Shown piece after piece: positions 5,720 through 7,674 of a stretch of DNA of 7,674 nt. The translations under genes and the position numbers were made by a program. Origin of the DNA: UBA4416 sp044353195. GTDB taxonomy: Bacteria; Bacteroidota; Bacteroidia; B-17B0; Aurantibacillaceae. The DNA lies in NCBI GenBank assembly GCA_044353195.1, contig JBILCJ010000104.1, forward strand, positions 1 through 7,674. Direction: 5' to 3'. Below the pieces are notes generated by a model. That model was given only the letters and a program-made list of their open reading frames with translations, had not been told where the DNA came from and searched no databases. The first letter of the stretch is position 1, and every line of letters begins with the position of its first letter.

Positions 5720-7135
5720 ATGAAATTAATTTTAATAGGAATCGCATTTCTATCAAGTAACATTGTCATTTCTCAAAATGATACAATACATCAGGATATC
5801 GAAAAACATCATTTATCTTTAAAAGTAAAAGATTCAACGTGTTTAAAAGATTGTTTCCTTAAAGCTCACTGGGAGGCACATACAAGAACTTTTTTAATGA
5901 GTACCATTAATGAAGGAAATTTAAAAGATGACTACGCATTAGCCACAGGTGCAGGAATAGGTTTATTAACCAAACCAATTTATGGATTTCAAGTTGGAGT
6001 GAGTGGTTTTTTTATTTACAATCTTGCTTCATCAAAGATTGAATTACCAGATTCATTAACGCTAAGTTCAAATAGATATGAATTAGGTTTATTTGATGTA
6101 GAAAATCCTACTAATAAAACTGATTTAGATAGATTAGAAGAACTGTATTTAAAATATAATTTTTCAAAAAGTGCCATTGTAATTGGGAAAATAAATATCA
6201 ATACTCCATTTTTAAATCCACAAGATGGAAGAATGAGACCAACTCTTGAAGAAGGAATTTGGTTAAATTTAAACGAATCTAAAAAAATTGGAATAAATGG
6301 TGGTTGGATTTGGAAAATATCACCACGCTCAACTGTTCAGTGGTTCTCTTTATCAAGTTCAATGGGTGTAAATCCTATGGGCGTAAATACAGACGGAAGC
6401 AAATCTGACTATCATGATAATATAAATAGCGCAGGAATGGCTATTACAAATATTTATTACAATCCCAATGACAGATTAAAAATAAATTTTTGGAATGGAA
6501 TGATGGAAAATGTAATGAATACAATGATGCTTGAAATAAATACAAATTTTTCAACTCGTAAAAAAAATAAATTCTACCAAGGAATTATGTTTATTCATCA
6601 AGATGCTTTGAATAATGGAGGAAACCATGACGCAAAAAAAACTTACATAAACAAAGGAGCTCAATCTAATGTGATAAGCTTTCAAATTGGCGTTAAAAAC
6701 AAAAAACAAAACACATCATTTAATTATACCCATATTACTGGAGATGGAAGATACTTAATGCCAAGAGAATGGGGAAAAGAACCTTTTTATACGTTTATGC
6801 CTAGAGAACGCAATGAGGGTTTTGGAAATGTACACGCGTTGACTATTAAAACCAGTTATTTGTTTTATAATGAAAAACTAAAAACAAGTCTTGGTTACGG
6901 ATATTTTAGTTTACCAGATGTGAAAAATTACCGTTTAAATAAATATGGTTTACCTTCCTACCATCAAATAAATGTTGACGCAAGTTATACATTTAGTAAA
7001 TTTCTAAAAGGGATGGAAATAAAAACATTGATAGCTTATAAAATCAAAGACGGGGAAACATATAATAATTTAAAATACATATATAACAAAGTCAACATGA
7101 TAAATATAAATTTTATCTTAGATTTTAAAATTTAA
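5720..7135 (+). CDS. OprD-like outer-membrane porin
   Basis: A 471-residue exported protein. Residues 1-18 form a signal peptide (MKLILIGIAFLSSNIVIS|QN). The rest is rich in alternating polar and hydrophobic strands with aromatic belts, as in an outer-membrane beta barrel, and ends in the strand NINFILDFKI. The stretch at 155-180, including TPFLNPQDGRMRP (162-174), resembles the conserved region of OprD-family porins (strand, then TPFLN..D.RM.P and EG). Those porins form substrate-specific channels for small anions and amino acids. An unusual pair C41/C45 (CLKDC) lies just after the signal region, before the HWEAHTRTF segment. The gene sits 24 bases after the DsrE gene and 17 bases before the SoxB-like gene, so it probably supplies sulfur anions to them. 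The substrate is not shown by the sequence. Confidence 0.72.
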   Translation: MKLILIGIAFLSSNIVISQNDTIHQDIEKHHLSLKVKDSTCLKDCFLKAHWEAHTRTFLMSTINEGNLKDDYALATGAGIGLLTKPIYGFQVGVSGFFIYNLASSKIELPDSLTLSSNRYELGLFDVENPTNKTDLDRLEELYLKYNFSKSAIVIGKININTPFLNPQDGRMRPTLEEGIWLNLNESKKIGINGGWIWKISPRSTVQWFSLSSSMGVNPMGVNTDGSKSDYHDNINSAGMAITNIYYNPNDRLKINFWNGMMENVMNTMMLEINTNFSTRKKNKFYQGIMFIHQDALNNGGNHDAKKTYINKGAQSNVISFQIGVKNKKQNTSFNYTHITGDGRYLMPREWGKEPFYTFMPRERNEGFGNVHALTIKTSYLFYNEKLKTSLGYGYFSLPDVKNYRLNKYGLPSYHQINVDASYTFSKFLKGMEIKTLIAYKIKDGETYNNLKYIYNKVNMININFILDFKI

Positions 7136-7152
7136 AATTAAACATAACAATA

Positions 7153-7674
7153 ATGGAAGATTACAAAAACAATAAAAATCTATCAGATGAAAATCGTAGA
7201 AACTTTTTAAAAAAATCGGCCATTATTGGTTTAGCATCACTGTTGAATCCTATGTCGGAAGTAATTGCTTCTAATACAAGAGAAGTAGATTCTGAAGAAG
7301 ATTCTTATCAAAAGCAAAAATCAAATGAAAAGATTGTAACTATTTTAATTACTACAGACATTCATTCTCAATTATTTACGCACGATGAGTTCTTTTGGGA
7401 AAACAATCAAGCCGTTTATAAAAAAAGAGGGGGAATGGCAGTTTTAAAAACGATGGTTGAACATTACAGAAAACAAAATCCAACACAAACTATTTTGTAT
7501 GATGGAGGAGATTTTTTTCATGGTCATGCCGTTGCTTCCTTAACTGAAGGTGAAGCTTTAATTCCCATATTTAATGAATTAAATTATGATTTAATGCTGC
7601 CAGGAAATTGGGAGGTTGTTTACAAAAAGAAAAAAATGCTTTACGATTTGGGGCATGTAAACGCGGCTAAAATT
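7153..7674 (+). CDS. soxB: SoxB-like thiosulfohydrolase, N-terminal part (3' truncated by window)
   Basis: The frame is open for 174 codons to the window edge; full SoxB proteins have about 550-600 residues. A Tat signal is clear: NRRNFLKK (14-21) followed by a hydrophobic IIGLASLL, so the folded, metal-loaded enzyme should be exported to the periplasm. The metallophosphatase core shows the metal residues D69 and H71 (TTDIHSQL), D120 (YDGGDFFHG) and N152 (GNWE). The stretch DGGD..HG...SLTEGEAL and the Trp after the metal residue match SoxB rather than ordinary 5'-nucleotidases (GNHEFDYG). N152, however, resembles the nucleotidase Asn, where the SoxB sequences I recall have GHWE. SoxB releases sulfate from SoxYZ-bound thiosulfate using a dinuclear Mn site. 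It follows the porin by 17 bases. A SoxB-related metallophosphatase with another substrate is the alternative. Confidence 0.75.
   Translation, partial: MEDYKNNKNLSDENRRNFLKKSAIIGLASLLNPMSEVIASNTREVDSEEDSYQKQKSNEKIVTILITTDIHSQLFTHDEFFWENNQAVYKKRGGMAVLKTMVEHYRKQNPTQTILYDGGDFFHGHAVASLTEGEALIPIFNELNYDLMLPGNWEVVYKKKKMLYDLGHVNAAKI

Overview
The window is AT-rich (roughly two-thirds A+T). Genes start without clear Shine-Dalgarno sequences, and the promoter-like boxes fit the Bacteroidota -7 consensus TAnnTTTG. Together with the protein style (exported proteins with short signals ending before Q/N, an OprD-type porin, a CstB-like fusion), this points to a member of the Bacteroidota, probably Flavobacteriia. 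This is inference from sequence style; no rRNA or marker gene is present.

Layout. Positions 1-54 may hold the first 18 codons of a divergent minus-strand gene, with a weaker reading as the tail of a plus-strand gene. After an intergenic region with a GTAAC-N4-GTTAC palindrome, a 44-residue membrane peptide (218-352) precedes a CstB-like persulfide dioxygenase/rhodanese fusion (446-1864), which ends at a clear intrinsic terminator (1898-1922). A second promoter region (about 1930-1973), carrying related palindromes, then drives a tightly packed co-directional operon that runs out of the window: single-domain rhodanese, tandem universal stress protein, two half-size YeeE/YedE membrane proteins, a membrane-anchored TsdA-like diheme cytochrome c, an exported DsrE-fold protein, an OprD-like outer-membrane porin, and the Tat-signalled N-terminal part of a SoxB-like thiosulfohydrolase.

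How it may work together (inference). The whole window reads as an inorganic sulfur handling and oxidation module. The porin would admit small sulfur anions through the outer membrane. The TsdA-like cytochrome and SoxB-like hydrolase would act on thiosulfate or protein-bound sulfonate in the periplasm, with the exported DsrE protein as a possible persulfide or sulfur carrier. The split YeeE/YedE pair would move thiosulfate or sulfane sulfur across the inner membrane. In the cytoplasm the rhodanese and the CstB-like protein would pass on and oxidise persulfide sulfur to sulfite or thiosulfate. The two transcription units share palindromes of Crp/Fnr-like geometry, which suggests joint control. 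SoxYZ, SoxAX and any sulfur-responsive regulator are not in the window. If present they would lie beyond position 7674 or before position 1.
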